Below, one piece after another: positions 1 to 9,373 of a DNA stretch of 64,000 bases. The notes below the pieces were generated by a model. It did not search any database, had not been told where the DNA came from, and saw only the letters and a program-made list of their open reading frames with translations. A program made the position numbers and the translations under genes. Origin of the DNA: Erwinia sorbitola (GTDB taxonomy: Bacteria > Pseudomonadota > Gammaproteobacteria > Enterobacterales > Enterobacteriaceae); the NCBI RefSeq assembly GCF_009738185.1, contig NZ_CP046509.1, positions 4,095,501-4,159,500 on the forward strand, given 5' to 3'. Position 1 is the first letter of the stretch; each line of letters opens with the position of its first letter.

Positions 1-156
1 TACCTGACTGTACAGACACAGTATAAACCTTCAATTCACAGGGATTTGTGCGGTGTGTTGCAAAGATGTTAGTTCGATGCGACAGCAGCATCATCCGCGC
101 ATATTATTTCAGTAGCATGACTAACTGATCAGACCACTAAACATACTGGAGCAACT

Positions 157-717
157 ATGTCAGGAATCCGTATTTTCGCAGTAATGCTTTCCGTGCTGCT
201 GCTGCCGTTCACCACGGCGGCACACAATGTTCACCCCGGTGAGCGCCTGGCACCGGTTGGCGTCGCAGACAGGGGGGAGCTGCTTTTCAAAGAGGATAAG
301 TTTAGCTACAAAAACTGGAACAGTGCACAGCTGGCAGGGAAAGTACGGGTGATCCAACATATTGCCGGACGCTCTTCGGCTAAAGAGCAGAATGCCGCAC
401 TGATAGAGGCTATCAAAGCCGCCAAACTGCCTCATGACCGTTATCAGACCACCACGATTGTAAATACTGACGATGCGATCCCGGGCACCGGTATGTTTGT
501 GCGCAGCAGTATTGAGAACAATAAACGGCAGTTCCCATGGTCGCAGTTTATTGTCGATAGCAATGGCGCAGTCAATCAGGCGTGGCAATTGGCTGGCGGC
601 GGCTCGGCGATTATCGTGCTGGATAAACACGCGCAGGTACAATTCGTCAAAGAAGGGGCGCTGACGCAGGATGAGGTAAAACAGGTGATGGCGTTGTTAC
701 ATCAGCTACTGCAATAG
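157..717 (+). CDS. ytfJ: YtfJ family periplasmic protein
   Basis: This 186-residue protein matches the YtfJ family, exported proteins of unknown function. Residues 1-22 are a signal peptide with a hydrophobic core (VMLSVLLLPF) and a likely cut after TTAA. The body (KVRVIQHIAGRSSAKEQNA near residue 62, and a late GGGSAIIVLDK segment) has the look of a thioredoxin/peroxiredoxin-like fold, but no CxxC motif is present, so redox activity is not supported. The start is backed by GGAGC a few bases upstream. It converges on cysQ, with a hairpin and a short tandem repeat between them. Family assignment is firm; function is unknown. Confidence 0.88.
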   Translation: MSGIRIFAVMLSVLLLPFTTAAHNVHPGERLAPVGVADRGELLFKEDKFSYKNWNSAQLAGKVRVIQHIAGRSSAKEQNAALIEAIKAAKLPHDRYQTTTIVNTDDAIPGTGMFVRSSIENNKRQFPWSQFIVDSNGAVNQAWQLAGGGSAIIVLDKHAQVQFVKEGALTQDEVKQVMALLHQLLQ

Positions 718-730
718 AGCATGATGTCGG

Positions 731-753
731 GCTGACCGGATAACCCGGTCAGC
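731..753. terminator. Hairpin between convergent ytfJ and cysQ
   Basis: A perfect 9-bp stem (GCTGACCGG / CCGGTCAGC) with a 5-base loop lies 13 bases after the ytfJ stop. There is no clear T run on either side, so it may be a weak terminator or an mRNA end-protecting hairpin. Confidence 0.4.
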
Positions 754-760
754 GCAGCGG

Positions 761-800
761 AGCGCAGATAGCGCAGATAGCGCAGATAGCGCAGATAGCG
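761..800. repeat. 9-bp tandem repeat, 4.4 copies
   Basis: The unit AGCGCAGAT is repeated four times without error and followed by AGCG, in the gap between the convergent ytfJ and cysQ genes. It lies outside both reading frames. Such perfect short repeats are prone to slippage, so copy number may differ among strains. Confidence 0.9.
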
Positions 801-815
801 CCCCGCTATCACGAA

Positions 816-1562
816 TCAGTAGATCGACACGCGGAAACCTGGGTTGAGGAAGGATTCGCGCGGCGTATAGTCCAGCGTTTTCCCCTGCCAGTCAGTCACA
901 TGCGCGCCTGCTGCCAGTGCCACGGCGTGACCTGCGCCGGTATCCCAGATATTGGTCGGCCCAAAGCGGGGATAGAGCTGGGCTTTTCCTTCCGCCACCA
1001 GGCAGAATTTTAACGAGGAGCCGATTGCCGTGGTCTGATGCTCACCCATTTGAGCCAGATACTCTTTCAGCTCTTCATCTGAGCTGGCGTGAGAGCGGCT
1101 AATCACCACCAGCGGCGGGCGCGCATCCTGCACCTGAATCTGTATTTTATGGCCGCCCTCTTCTTTCCAGGCTTTGCCCTGTTCCGCCGAGTACATCACA
1201 TTCAGCACCGGGGCATAAACCACGCCCAGCACCGGTTTACCCTGCTGAATCAGGGCAATATTTACTGTGAACTCGCCGTTACGCTTGATAAATTCTTTGG
1301 TGCCATCCAGCGGATCAACCAGCCAGTACTGCTGCCAGTGCTGGCGGATTTCCCAGCTGGCAGGATCTTCTTCTGACAGTACCGGGATTTCCGGTGTCAG
1401 CTGTGACAGCCCGGCAACGATAACTTTGTGCGCAGCAATATCCGCCGCCGTCACCGGTGAATCATCTGATTTATGCGCCACATCAAGCGGCACCTGTCCG
1501 TCGTATACGCGCATAATGGCATCGCCTGCTTCACGTGCCATCTGGCAAATTTTATCTAACAC
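816..1562 (-). CDS. cysQ: 3'(2'),5'-bisphosphate nucleotidase CysQ
   Basis: CysQ hydrolyses 3'-phosphoadenosine 5'-phosphate to AMP and so clears a by-product of sulfate assimilation. It belongs to the inositol monophosphatase superfamily. The metal-binding motifs are visible: SEEDP near residue 62, DPLDGTKEF near residue 83, and WDTGAGHAV in the C-terminal part. The length of 248 residues is close to the 246 of E. coli. The start is GTG, chosen because a strong AGGAGGTGA lies just upstream. In E. coli cpdB lies divergently next to cysQ; here that place is empty and fklB follows after about 470 bases. Confidence 0.95.
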   Translation of the reverse strand: MLDKICQMAREAGDAIMRVYDGQVPLDVAHKSDDSPVTAADIAAHKVIVAGLSQLTPEIPVLSEEDPASWEIRQHWQQYWLVDPLDGTKEFIKRNGEFTVNIALIQQGKPVLGVVYAPVLNVMYSAEQGKAWKEEGGHKIQIQVQDARPPLVVISRSHASSDEELKEYLAQMGEHQTTAIGSSLKFCLVAEGKAQLYPRFGPTNIWDTGAGHAVALAAGAHVTDWQGKTLDYTPRESFLNPGFRVSIY

Positions 1563-1964
1563 TGTTCACCTCCTGATCGCCTGGCGTTATCACGGCACTG
1601 CTGCGCAGCACCGGATGCCCCTATTTAAGGATAGCAGTTCCATCTATGGCGCATGCTGCCGTGGTAAAACGCACTGGGTAAGCCTTTTTTCAACAGCATA
1701 GCGCACCTGCCTTAGCGGGACACGCTTTCCTGTAATTTTTGACTGCATTGACGGATGTCAGGTGAGGCGATGTGCCATTGGTTCTCCGGACGGCTAAATC
1801 CGCGAACAGCATCACAATTTCCTGTGATAGCACGGCAAGATTTCACTCTATTCTGCGAGGGTTACCCGACTTCAATCCGTAACACGGAGGGAGGGTTCAG
1901 GTTCAGGCTTTGTCTCATCGCTCATTATCGCCTGCGCGCAATAATGAGTCAGCGCCACCAGTAG
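1563..1964. other. Gene-free interval upstream of cysQ
   Basis: About 400 bases between the cysQ start and the fklB terminator hold no coding frame that I can support. Short open frames here lack a Shine-Dalgarno and resemble nothing I know. The interval should contain the cysQ promoter. Confidence 0.5.
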
Positions 1965-2001
1965 AAACAAAAATGCCAGCCTGAGTTTAGCGGCTGGCAT
2001 T
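1965..2001 (-). terminator. Terminator of fklB
   Basis: Read on the minus strand, a 10-bp stem (AATGCCAGCC / GGCTGGCATT) with a 10-base loop is followed by TTTGTTTC. It sits 33 bases past the fklB stop and is a good intrinsic terminator. Confidence 0.8.
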
Positions 2002-2034
2002 CGTGTTAATGACTTAGTGTAATTCTTGCAGAAA

Positions 2035-2655
2035 TTACAGAATTTCCAGCAGTTCCACTTCAAACACCAGGGTGCTGAATGGTGGAATGGAGGCACCGGC
2101 ACCACGCTCGCCGTAAGCCAGGTTGTGAGGGATAACCAGTTCCCATTTGGAGCCTACTGGCATCAGCGTCAGTGCTTCGATCCAGCCAGGGATCACTCCG
2201 CTTACCGGGAATTCAGCCGGTTCGCCACGCTGTACGGAACTGTCGAACACGCTGCCATCGATCAGTTTACCGGTGTAATGGACGCGTACGCGATCCTGAC
2301 GGGATGGGATAGCTCCTTCACCCTGAGTCAGCACGCTGAACTGTAAGCCTGTCTCAGTGCTGCTGACGCCTTCACGCTTCGCGTTATCTTCCAGGAACTT
2401 CTGACCTTCTACTGCCATCGCCTTCTGACGTTCCTGACGGACGACTTCAGCACGCTCGTGAACTTCACGCAGGGCGCGGTGAACCACATCAACAGGAACG
2501 GACGGGGCATTCCCTTCCAGCGCATCGCGCAGACCTGCCAGCAGTGCTTCCGGCAGCAGACCCTGCAAACCTGATTCCTGCAACTGTTGACCGACCTGTA
2601 AGCCGATACCGTAACTTGCTTGCGCTTCAACGCTGTCAAAAGAAGGGGTTGTCAT
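2035..2655 (-). CDS. fklB: FKBP-type peptidyl-prolyl isomerase FklB (FKBP22)
   Basis: FklB speeds cis-trans isomerisation of proline bonds during folding. The N-terminal part (residues 1-90) is the dimerisation domain, with [15 protein letters not shown]. The C-terminal FKBP domain follows, with [28 protein letters not shown] and AYGERGAG marking the catalytic pocket. The open frame extends 44 codons further upstream, but I start at the ATG giving [12 protein letters not shown]. That gives 206 residues, as in E. coli, and has AGGAAA at proper spacing. It is divergent from ytfB. No signal peptide is seen, so it is probably cytoplasmic. Confidence 0.95.
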   Translation of the reverse strand: MTTPSFDSVEAQASYGIGLQVGQQLQESGLQGLLPEALLAGLRDALEGNAPSVPVDVVHRALREVHERAEVVRQERQKAMAVEGQKFLEDNAKREGVSSTETGLQFSVLTQGEGAIPSRQDRVRVHYTGKLIDGSVFDSSVQRGEPAEFPVSGVIPGWIEALTLMPVGSKWELVIPHNLAYGERGAGASIPPFSTLVFEVELLEIL

Positions 2656-2996
2656 GGATTTTCCTTTCATCATTGATAAAACCGAAGACGAAGCATAACA
2701 GCGCAGGCAACGGGCGTAAAATCCCATCTTCCACTGGTGACTTTTCGCCAGGAAACAGAAACAATACCGCCTCTCACTATTCAGCATCTCCTGTGGCTGT
2801 CAGGCCTATACTTTCATTAGCCGGGATTTTTATCCTGGGCATAACGGGTATCGGTTCAGCTACATGTATTCAGAGGTTTTAAATGGGCCAGATTGCCCGC
2901 AGGCGAAGGAAAAGGCCGCTTTTTGTTGCCAGAGTCAAACAATGGATAACGAAGAGCTTACCGATCGCGCGAGTGTCGCGCCAGGAGGAAGACACC

Positions 2997-3533
2997 ATGC
3001 CAAATGTACCGCTTATATCACGCTTATCGCCGTGGTTCAGCCGTCTCTGGCATCTGCCAGATGATATTCGCTGGATGGATCCACTGCCGCCCTCGCATCG
3101 CCGCGGGATTATTGCTGCGGCGCTGTTGATCCTGCTGGCCTTCCTGTGGCCTGCACCGGCTCCACAACGTACCGTGACGCCGATACAGAGTGGAGCAACC
3201 GATGTTCCTTTGCAGGCAGAACTGTCGGATGCGCCTCCGCCTCCTGCCTCCACACAGCAGCAGGATTCACAGGGCGAATGGCATGATTTCACCATCGCTT
3301 CAGGCCAGACGCTGGCGCAGCTGTTCCGCGATAATAATCTGCCGGTCAATGATGTGTTTGCGATGGCGCAGGTGGAGGGCGACGACAAACCCCTCAGCAC
3401 GTTACATGCCGGGCAGGCAGTGAGGATCCGTCAGGATGCACAGGGAGTGGTAACCGGGTTAACGCTGGCAGGAGCAGATGGCGAGATTCTGTTTACCCGA
3501 CAGCCAGACGGGACGTTTATAAAAGCGCAGTAA
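2997..3533 (+). CDS. ytfB: YtfB/OapA-type cell division-associated membrane protein
   Basis: YtfB proteins carry an OapA/LysM-like C-terminal domain that binds glycans and affects cell division and surface adhesion. Here a cytoplasmic N-terminus (MDPLPPSHRRG near residue 27) leads into a membrane segment (IIAAALLILLAFLWP). A Pro/Gln-rich linker and the OapA domain (TIASGQTLAQLFRDNNLP to FTRQPDGTF) follow. The frame is open 38 codons upstream, but AGGAGG lies just before the ATG at 2997, and the family pattern also fits this start. The protein has 178 residues against about 212 in E. coli; the linker is shorter. Confidence 0.88.
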   Translation: MPNVPLISRLSPWFSRLWHLPDDIRWMDPLPPSHRRGIIAAALLILLAFLWPAPAPQRTVTPIQSGATDVPLQAELSDAPPPPASTQQQDSQGEWHDFTIASGQTLAQLFRDNNLPVNDVFAMAQVEGDDKPLSTLHAGQAVRIRQDAQGVVTGLTLAGADGEILFTRQPDGTFIKAQ

Positions 3534-3586
3534 TATTGCTGCCCCAGCAGTCGCCTGCTATTACGGCGACTACGGCGACAAACAAA

Positions 3587-3613
3587 AACGCCGCCCCGAG
3601 GGGCGGCGTTTTG
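3587..3613. terminator. Bidirectional terminator between ytfB and rplI
   Basis: A perfect 11-bp stem (AACGCCGCCCC / GGGGCGGCGTT) with a two-base loop is flanked by an A run on the left and TT on the right. It can end both ytfB on the plus strand and the rpsF-rplI operon on the minus strand. Confidence 0.88.
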
Positions 3614-3633
3614 TACATGCGATACTGAGGCGA

Positions 3634-4098
<465 letters not shown>

Positions 4099-4124
4099 TT
4101 AAAGTCGTTAATGGACAGTTGCCG

Positions 4125-4674
<550 letters not shown>

Positions 4675-4679
4675 GGAAA

Positions 4680-5150
<471 letters not shown>

Positions 5151-5287
5151 GCCATGACCAAAAAAGTGCCGGTCACGACCTGAGAATGCGGCTGAAAAAT
5201 TGACGCGTAATCATACTTGCGAGGGGCGACGAACACAAGGTAAATCTCTGGGGCGAACCTGGGCGGGTCATCCCCCGCCCGCAAGGA

Positions 5288-6037
5288 TTACAAATGGTGC
5301 TTAAAGAAGGCCGTCATCGCGGTCAACGCTGGCGGCGTGATGCGGTGCCCGATGCCCTTTTCTGTCAGGTAGGTCAGATTGCTGTCTTGCCCGCTTTCAC
5401 GCAGGGCTTTTTCCAGCCGTACACTTTCAGCGACAGGCACCACATCATCCGCTTCGCCGTGCCATACCAGCAGCGGGCGGTTGGCTATTTTGGCTAACTG
5501 GTGGCTGACCTCATACTCATCCAGCGGTGCCAGCCTTTCAGCCAGCACCTTTCGCTGATCAGGGGTGCGCGCCACCAGCGGCGGAAACAGCGTATGGGCC
5601 AGCTGGCTGAAGTAGCCAGAACCCATCATGCAGGCTGCGCTGCGCAGCTGTGGATAACGTGCCAGCGCTCCCAGTGCAGTCATCCCGCCCATTGAGGCCC
5701 CGGCTACCGCCAGCCTTGCCCCCTCAATCAGAGTCTGCTCCCGCAGCGCCTGTACAATACCCGCCACTTCGTCAATATTGCTACGCAGGATCTCCCAAAA
5801 GTGGGTTAAGCGCCGCTCGCTGTCACCGTCGTAACGTGATCCGTGCATATCTGCATCCGGGAGAATGGCACGGAAACCCGCCTGCGCCAGCGCTACCGCA
5901 AAGTAGGAATAGACCTCTTTTGATGACGTGTAGCCATGATAGAACAGCACCGTAGGCAGTGGCTCATGTCGCTGACCCGCCGGACAGGCATGTAAGCATT
6001 CGATATTGGCGAAACGTTCTGTGTTCACTTCAATCAT
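5288..6037 (-). CDS. yjfP: Alpha/beta hydrolase, YjfP-type esterase
   Basis: This 249-residue protein has the length and sequence of E. coli YjfP, a cytoplasmic carboxylesterase acting on short acyl esters. The alpha/beta-hydrolase features are an oxyanion-side FYHGYTSSKE near residue 32, the nucleophile elbow GASMGGMTAL (Ser in GASMG, about residue 115), the acid in HGEADDVVP, and the catalytic His in GIGHRITP. No signal peptide is seen. It stands alone between the rpsF operon and the divergent chemoreceptor gene. The natural substrate is not known. Confidence 0.9.
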   Translation of the reverse strand: MIEVNTERFANIECLHACPAGQRHEPLPTVLFYHGYTSSKEVYSYFAVALAQAGFRAILPDADMHGSRYDGDSERRLTHFWEILRSNIDEVAGIVQALREQTLIEGARLAVAGASMGGMTALGALARYPQLRSAACMMGSGYFSQLAHTLFPPLVARTPDQRKVLAERLAPLDEYEVSHQLAKIANRPLLVWHGEADDVVPVAESVRLEKALRESGQDSNLTYLTEKGIGHRITPPALTAMTAFFKHHL

Positions 6038-6174
6038 TACATCTCCTTGTCAAAATGCGCGCGATGCCCACTTTTTTTTAGAACATAGCGCCGTAGTGGT
6101 GAATAAAAGCACAGCCTTATTAACAGGATATCGCGAGCAGAAAAACACAGCCGGTTTCCCCTGAGTTTAAGGGG

Positions 6175-6201
6175 TAAACTTTCTTCCAGGAATGCCGTTA
6201 A
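6175..6201 (+). promoter_or_regulatory. Sigma 28 (FliA) promoter of the chemoreceptor gene
   Basis: TAAACTTT is followed by an 11-base spacer and GCCGTTAA. The established flagellar consensus is TAAAGTTT-N11-GCCGATAA, so 14 of 16 bases match at the exact spacing. It lies about 35 bases upstream of the chemoreceptor ATG. An inverted repeat (TTAATTCG ... CGAATTAA, about 6199-6226) covers the start of the likely transcript. Confidence 0.85.
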
Positions 6202-6235
6202 TTCGTGTAATCCCCTAACGAATTAAGGCATAACG

Positions 6236-8173
6236 ATGAAGCGTCTCTCTCTCAAGACATGGAGTCTGGGCGTAAAACTTTCGGTAATGACCTCTATAAG
6301 CGTTGCTGTGCTGTTTATTATTCTAACCCTGACGCTCAGTCATAACGCAGCAAAACAGGCCCACACCCTGACGCTGACGGATATGGAAAACCAGGTAAGC
6401 GGCATCGGCGATATGGCCAGTATGTTTAACACTACTCTGGCCGAAGAGGTCAGTAACTACAGCGAACTGTTCCAGAGTTTCCTGCCGAAACGCTTCTCGC
6501 TGGACGAATCCCAGCCAATCGCAGTCGGCGACCAGCAGACGCCAACCCTGCGTGCCGGGCTGCGCACTCTGAACCTTGATCAGGTGCTGGTTGATGATTT
6601 CCAGGAGCGTACCGACGCCATCGCCACTATTTTTGTCCGTACTCAGGCCGGGGAGTTTGTACGAATCTCCACCTCACTGCGCAAAGAAAATGGCGAGCGA
6701 GCTATCGGAACCAAACTTGACCATAGCAGCCCCGCCTGGCAACCGATACAGAAAGGGGAGGTTTTTCGCGGTATGGCGATGCTGTTTGGCAAGCGCTATA
6801 TCACTCAATACCTGCCGATTCGTAATGCCGCAGGTGAGGTGATTGCCATTCTGTTTGTCGGTGTAGATATCACAAAACAGTACGCGATTATCCGCCAAAA
6901 AGTGCTGGTGAAGCACCCGAGTGCTGACGGTTCTTTCTACGTACTGAACCGGGCTGAGGGGAAGCAGTACGGCGACTATCTGTTCCACACCTCACTTGAG
7001 GGTAAAAAGCCCGATCTGCCGCAGGAGGCCCGTGACCGGCTGTTAAAACAGCCTGATGGCACGCTGGAAACCACGGACAGCGCAGGTAAAGAGAGGATCC
7101 TCACCTGGAAATATGTGCCGGAATGGAACTGGGTCGTTGTGGGCGATGTTGATAAAACCAGCCTGCTGGCACCAGTGAAGCAGACGCGCAATCTGTTTCT
7201 GCTGATTGGTGCTGCAATGGTGCTGCTGTTTGCCATGATGTTTGTCTGGATCACACGTCGCTGGGTGAGCCAGCCGCTGCAACAGGTGATTACCCTGGCA
7301 CGGCAGTATGCCGCGGGCAATCTGCTGGCAACCCTGGATACACGACGTGAGGATGAAATTGGTCAGCTGATTGTCGCTATTAACGGCATCGGTGACGGCC
7401 TTGAACGTGTGGTGGCCCAGGTACGTCATGCAGCGGATGACATTGCCAGCGGTACCGAAGCCATTGTCACCAGCAGCGGAAACATCAGTGAGCAGATTAC
7501 CCGCCAGGCCAGCAGCGTTGAGGAGACATCCACAAGTATGGAACAGCTGGGCGCCACGGTGGAACAGAACGCGGGCAATGTAGCCCAGGCGTTGCAGCTG
7601 GTCGGGGAAGCCTCAGAAGCTGTCAGCCAGGGTTCCGCCACCGTCAGCCATTCGGTGGTCACCATGTCTGATATCAAGACCGCATCTCAGGGCATTGCCG
7701 ATATCACTCAGGTTATTGAGTCTATCGCTTTCCAGACCAATATTCTGGCACTGAATGCTGCGGTGGAAGCGGCGCGTGCCGGGGAAAATGGCAAAGGTTT
7801 CGCCGTCGTTGCCGCTGAAGTACGGGCTCTGGCCCAGCGCAGCGCACATGCCGCGAAAGAGATTGATCACCTGATTGCTGATTCACTACGTAAAGTGGTG
7901 CAGGGGCATGAGTTGTCTGAACAAACCCGCCAGGCAATGGACAATATCACCGGACGCATTGAGCAGGTGAAAGCGTTAATGAGTGAAATTAACGTTGCGT
8001 CACACGAGCAGTCCAGCGGTATCAGTCATGTGAATATGGCCATGGCGCAAATCGGTCAGGCAACGCATCAAAACAGTGAACTGGTTATGCATTCTGAGCA
8101 AACCGCACAGGAACTCAGCCGTAAGGGGCATCACCTCAGCGAACTGGTGAAGGTGTTTAACGTCAAGTCTTAA
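6236..8173 (+). CDS. Methyl-accepting chemotaxis protein with Cache sensor domain
   Basis: This 645-residue receptor passes ligand signals to CheW/CheA. A first membrane segment (residues about 13-36, [17 protein letters not shown]) precedes a periplasmic Cache-type domain of about 280 residues ([33 protein letters not shown]). A second membrane segment follows ([20 protein letters not shown], about 322-341), then a HAMP domain. The cytoplasmic signalling region has its tip near residue 510 ([19 protein letters not shown]). It ends KVFNVKS, without the NWETF-like tail that binds CheR/CheB, so adaptation probably needs other receptors. A sigma 28 promoter places it in the flagellar regulon. 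The ligand cannot be told from sequence. Confidence 0.93.
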   Translation: MKRLSLKTWSLGVKLSVMTSISVAVLFIILTLTLSHNAAKQAHTLTLTDMENQVSGIGDMASMFNTTLAEEVSNYSELFQSFLPKRFSLDESQPIAVGDQQTPTLRAGLRTLNLDQVLVDDFQERTDAIATIFVRTQAGEFVRISTSLRKENGERAIGTKLDHSSPAWQPIQKGEVFRGMAMLFGKRYITQYLPIRNAAGEVIAILFVGVDITKQYAIIRQKVLVKHPSADGSFYVLNRAEGKQYGDYLFHTSLEGKKPDLPQEARDRLLKQPDGTLETTDSAGKERILTWKYVPEWNWVVVGDVDKTSLLAPVKQTRNLFLLIGAAMVLLFAMMFVWITRRWVSQPLQQVITLARQYAAGNLLATLDTRREDEIGQLIVAINGIGDGLERVVAQVRHAADDIASGTEAIVTSSGNISEQITRQASSVEETSTSMEQLGATVEQNAGNVAQALQLVGEASEAVSQGSATVSHSVVTMSDIKTASQGIADITQVIESIAFQTNILALNAAVEAARAGENGKGFAVVAAEVRALAQRSAHAAKEIDHLIADSLRKVVQGHELSEQTRQAMDNITGRIEQVKALMSEINVASHEQSSGISHVNMAMAQIGQATHQNSELVMHSEQTAQELSRKGHHLSELVKVFNVKS

Positions 8174-8206
8174 ACTGGCGTACACTGAAAGTCATATCGT
8201 TTTGAG

Positions 8207-8569
8207 ATGATGACTATGCTTCCGATTAAGCGCCCGATAACGGCCCTGCTGATTGCCCTGTTATTAAGCAGCTGTAGCGTGCTAAAGAGTACGCCGCAGC
8301 CTCCGCCCGCCCCCAAAGCGCAGGCGGTGGAGATTAACCGGGCGCAGAGTGGATCGCTGCCTCGTATCGGTAGTGCCAGCGTGACAGTGCGCGGATCCCC
8401 TGACGATGCAATTCGAGCGCTGGCAGCGAGAGCCAATCAAGCGGGAGCACGTTACTATCAAATTCTGCTGGTTAACGAAACGGTGGCACCCGGTCTGTGG
8501 TACGCATCGGCGATTTTCTACGGGGCTTCAGAGGGTAATAATTCCGGAGCGCTGGGAACGCCCCGGTAA
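8207..8569 (+). CDS. bsmA: Biofilm/stress lipoprotein BsmA (YjfO), YhcN/DUF1471 family
   Basis: The 120-residue protein has a lipoprotein signal (LLIALLLSSC, lipobox Cys near residue 22) and a C-terminal DUF1471-type domain. The core LPRIGSASVTVRGSPDDAI followed by ARYYQILLVNETVAPGLWYASAIFY matches E. coli BsmA, linked to biofilm formation and stress. Two more in-frame ATGs lie within three codons of the chosen start, and the Shine-Dalgarno is weak, so the exact start is uncertain. The tail GASEGNNSGALGTPR extends beyond the E. coli end. It converges on rlmB with six bases between stops. Confidence 0.85.
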   Translation: MMTMLPIKRPITALLIALLLSSCSVLKSTPQPPPAPKAQAVEINRAQSGSLPRIGSASVTVRGSPDDAIRALAARANQAGARYYQILLVNETVAPGLWYASAIFYGASEGNNSGALGTPR

Positions 8570-8574
8570 GGTGG

Positions 8575-9312
8575 TTACTTCACGCTGCGCTGGCGCACCG
8601 CTTCAAACAGGCAAACGCCGGTCGCTACCGAGACGTTGAGCGAGGAGACGCTGCCCGCCATTGGGATGCTGATCAGCTCATCGCAGTGTTCACGGGTCAG
8701 ACGACGCATTCCTTCACCTTCTGCGCCCATCACCAGCGCCATCGGGCCGGTCATTTTGCTTTGGTACAGGGTGTGATCGGCTTCTCCAGCAGTACCGACG
8801 ATCCATACGTTGGCTTCCTGTAAAACACGCATAGTGCGCGCCAGGTTAGTTACGCGAATCAGCGGGATATGTTCAGCCGCGCCGCTGGCGACTTTTTTCG
8901 CCGTGGCATTCAGCTGGGCTGAACGGTCTTTTGGCAGAATAATCGCATGGACACCGGCTGCATCTGCGCTGCGCATACAGGCACCAAGGTTATGCGGATC
9001 AGTTACACCGTCAAGGATCAGCAGGAACGGGCTATCCAGACTGGCCAGCAGATCCGGCAGATCGCCTTCCTGATACTGACGGCCTGGCTTCACGCGGGCA
9101 ATAATCCCCTGGTGTACCGCCCCTTCAGATTTGCTATCCAGCACCTGCTTGCTCGCCACCTGAATGACGATGCCCTGCGCTTCCAGTGCTTTGACCAGCG
9201 TCTGCAAACGACGGTCATCGCGCCCTTTCAGAATAAAGACTTCCTGGAAACGCTGCGGGTCGCTGTCAAGCAGCGCCTGCACGGCGTGGATCCCAAAAAC
9301 AATTTCACTCAT
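8575..9312 (-). CDS. rlmB: 23S rRNA (guanosine-2251-2'-O)-methyltransferase RlmB
   Basis: RlmB methylates the ribose of G2251 in the peptidyl-transferase loop of 23S rRNA. It is a SPOUT-class enzyme. The N-terminal L30e-like substrate domain ([20 protein letters not shown]) is followed by the knotted SpoU domain. That domain has motif 1 ([21 protein letters not shown]), motif 2 ([20 protein letters not shown]) and motif 3 ([26 protein letters not shown]-binding knot). The length of 245 residues is near that of E. coli. It follows rnr on the same strand after about 60 bases, the usual rnr-rlmB pair. Confidence 0.97.
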   Translation of the reverse strand: MSEIVFGIHAVQALLDSDPQRFQEVFILKGRDDRRLQTLVKALEAQGIVIQVASKQVLDSKSEGAVHQGIIARVKPGRQYQEGDLPDLLASLDSPFLLILDGVTDPHNLGACMRSADAAGVHAIILPKDRSAQLNATAKKVASGAAEHIPLIRVTNLARTMRVLQEANVWIVGTAGEADHTLYQSKMTGPMALVMGAEGEGMRRLTREHCDELISIPMAGSVSSLNVSVATGVCLFEAVRQRSVK

Positions 9313-9373
9313 TTCATTGACTCAGTAGTTCGTAATTTACGCCCCGGGTGACGCAAGCGTCACCCGGAGGCTG

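Noticed and set aside
761..800. CRISPR-like array
   Set aside because: The repeats are 9 bases with no spacers, so this is a simple tandem repeat.
1755..2105. Open frames of 69 and 77 codons between cysQ and fklB
   Set aside because: No Shine-Dalgarno, no recognisable sequence, and they run into the fklB terminator and coding region.
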